NCBI RefSeq assembly: GCF_008806775.1
Contig: NZ_WAEM01000001.1
Location: 744,001-808,000 of the forward strand
DNA: 64,000 nt
Origin: Flavobacterium luteum
GTDB taxonomy: Bacteria > Bacteroidota > Bacteroidia > Flavobacteriales > Flavobacteriaceae
Direction: 5' to 3'
Below are positions 63,909 through 64,000 of the stretch, one piece after another. The notes below the pieces were generated by a model. That model was not told the origin of the DNA. It worked only from the letters and a program-made list of their open reading frames with translations, and did no database searches. Within the stretch, counting starts at the first letter, position 1. The number at the start of each line of letters is the position of its first letter. Position numbers and translations under genes: made by a program.

Positions 63909-64000
63909 ATGAAAAGTAATAAATTTATTGTTTTAAAAGAAAGTGTACAAGAAATAATAGATCTAATAGCCCTAAAAAATAATAAAGAAGCTAATAATAG
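63909..64000 (+). CDS. N-terminal part of an unknown protein (runs off the window)
   Basis: The ATG at 63909 opens a frame of at least 30 codons (MKSNKFIVLKESVQEIIDLI) with no stop before the end. It follows the 50-residue gene by 11 bases in the same orientation. Helical; no motif can be judged from the fragment. Confidence 0.5.
   Translation, partial: MKSNKFIVLKESVQEIIDLIALKNNKEANN

Noticed and set aside
1..64000. tRNA, rRNA, integrase or intact transposase genes
   Set aside because: None was recognised in any intergenic region or frame; the accessory patch at 1-4010 has no visible mobility gene inside the window.

Overview
The window is low-GC Bacteroidota DNA, and everything in it points to Flavobacterium or a close relative. 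Three things show this: repeated -7 elements of the Bacteroidetes type (TANNTTTG), three cell-surface proteins with type IX secretion (T9SS) C-terminal domains, and many families typical of flavobacteria (DUF2911, DUF4199, DUF1599, DUF4397, BT_3928-like, UMF1-type MFS). I found no rRNA, tRNA, CRISPR array, intact insertion sequence or replication origin.

Layout. 1-4010 is an accessory patch. Single genes in mixed orientation (an unknown fragment, a small ABM-like protein, a cysteine-rich beta-barrel/membrane pair that looks metal-related, a lipoprotein) are separated by relatively GC-rich imperfect palindromes. The patch ends in a 21-bp palindromic tandem array fused to a LuxR-type HTH remnant. 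4179-7003 is a tight operon (DUF2520, KdsC, UbiA-family, Maf). 7220-12066 holds a secreted PIG-L deacetylase and a sodium/solute symporter preceded by a 35-aa membrane peptide. 12132-15743 has a DUF2911 protein and an SRPBCC/SDR/photolyase set. 15746-25365 is core housekeeping: HAD phosphatase, TcdA, TatD, MFS, RlmH, FolP, DUF1599, a DoxX/thioredoxin/TpiA group, PrmA and ClpS. 25423-28826 has a lipocalin-like lipoprotein, a YeeE/YedE pair and KdsA.

29117-37075 is the most intriguing gene set. It contains a transglutaminase-amidoligase (DUF2126) fusion, a circularly permuted ATP-grasp/alpha-E protein, a second transglutaminase-like protein and a protein-glutaminase-like enzyme. Together these look like a peptide-bond or isopeptide-forming and editing system whose product is unknown. 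37283-45489 returns to general functions (SUI1, nucleoside phosphorylase, GNAT, a membrane transglutaminase-like protein, Ung, MutS2-like, DCC oxidoreductase, UMF1 transporter). 45883-55886 carries two large T9SS surface proteins with a methyltransferase and a VanX-like dipeptidase between them. 56216-59810 is a sulfur/persulfide group (Crp/Fnr, TauE, MBL-rhodanese, DUF2892) in which the thioredoxin gene has decayed. 59841-63897 has two tandem small coiled-coil paralogues, a DnaJ-KTSC protein, a secreted endonuclease I and small unknown genes; a last gene runs off the end.

The best regulatory observation is a shared inverted repeat, ATCACT-N6-AGTGAT. It lies exactly 22 nt upstream of a Bacteroidetes -7 element in front of two unlinked genes: the small coiled-coil pair (60353, minus strand) and the 1403-aa T9SS surface protein (45883). 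This suggests one regulator acting at both.
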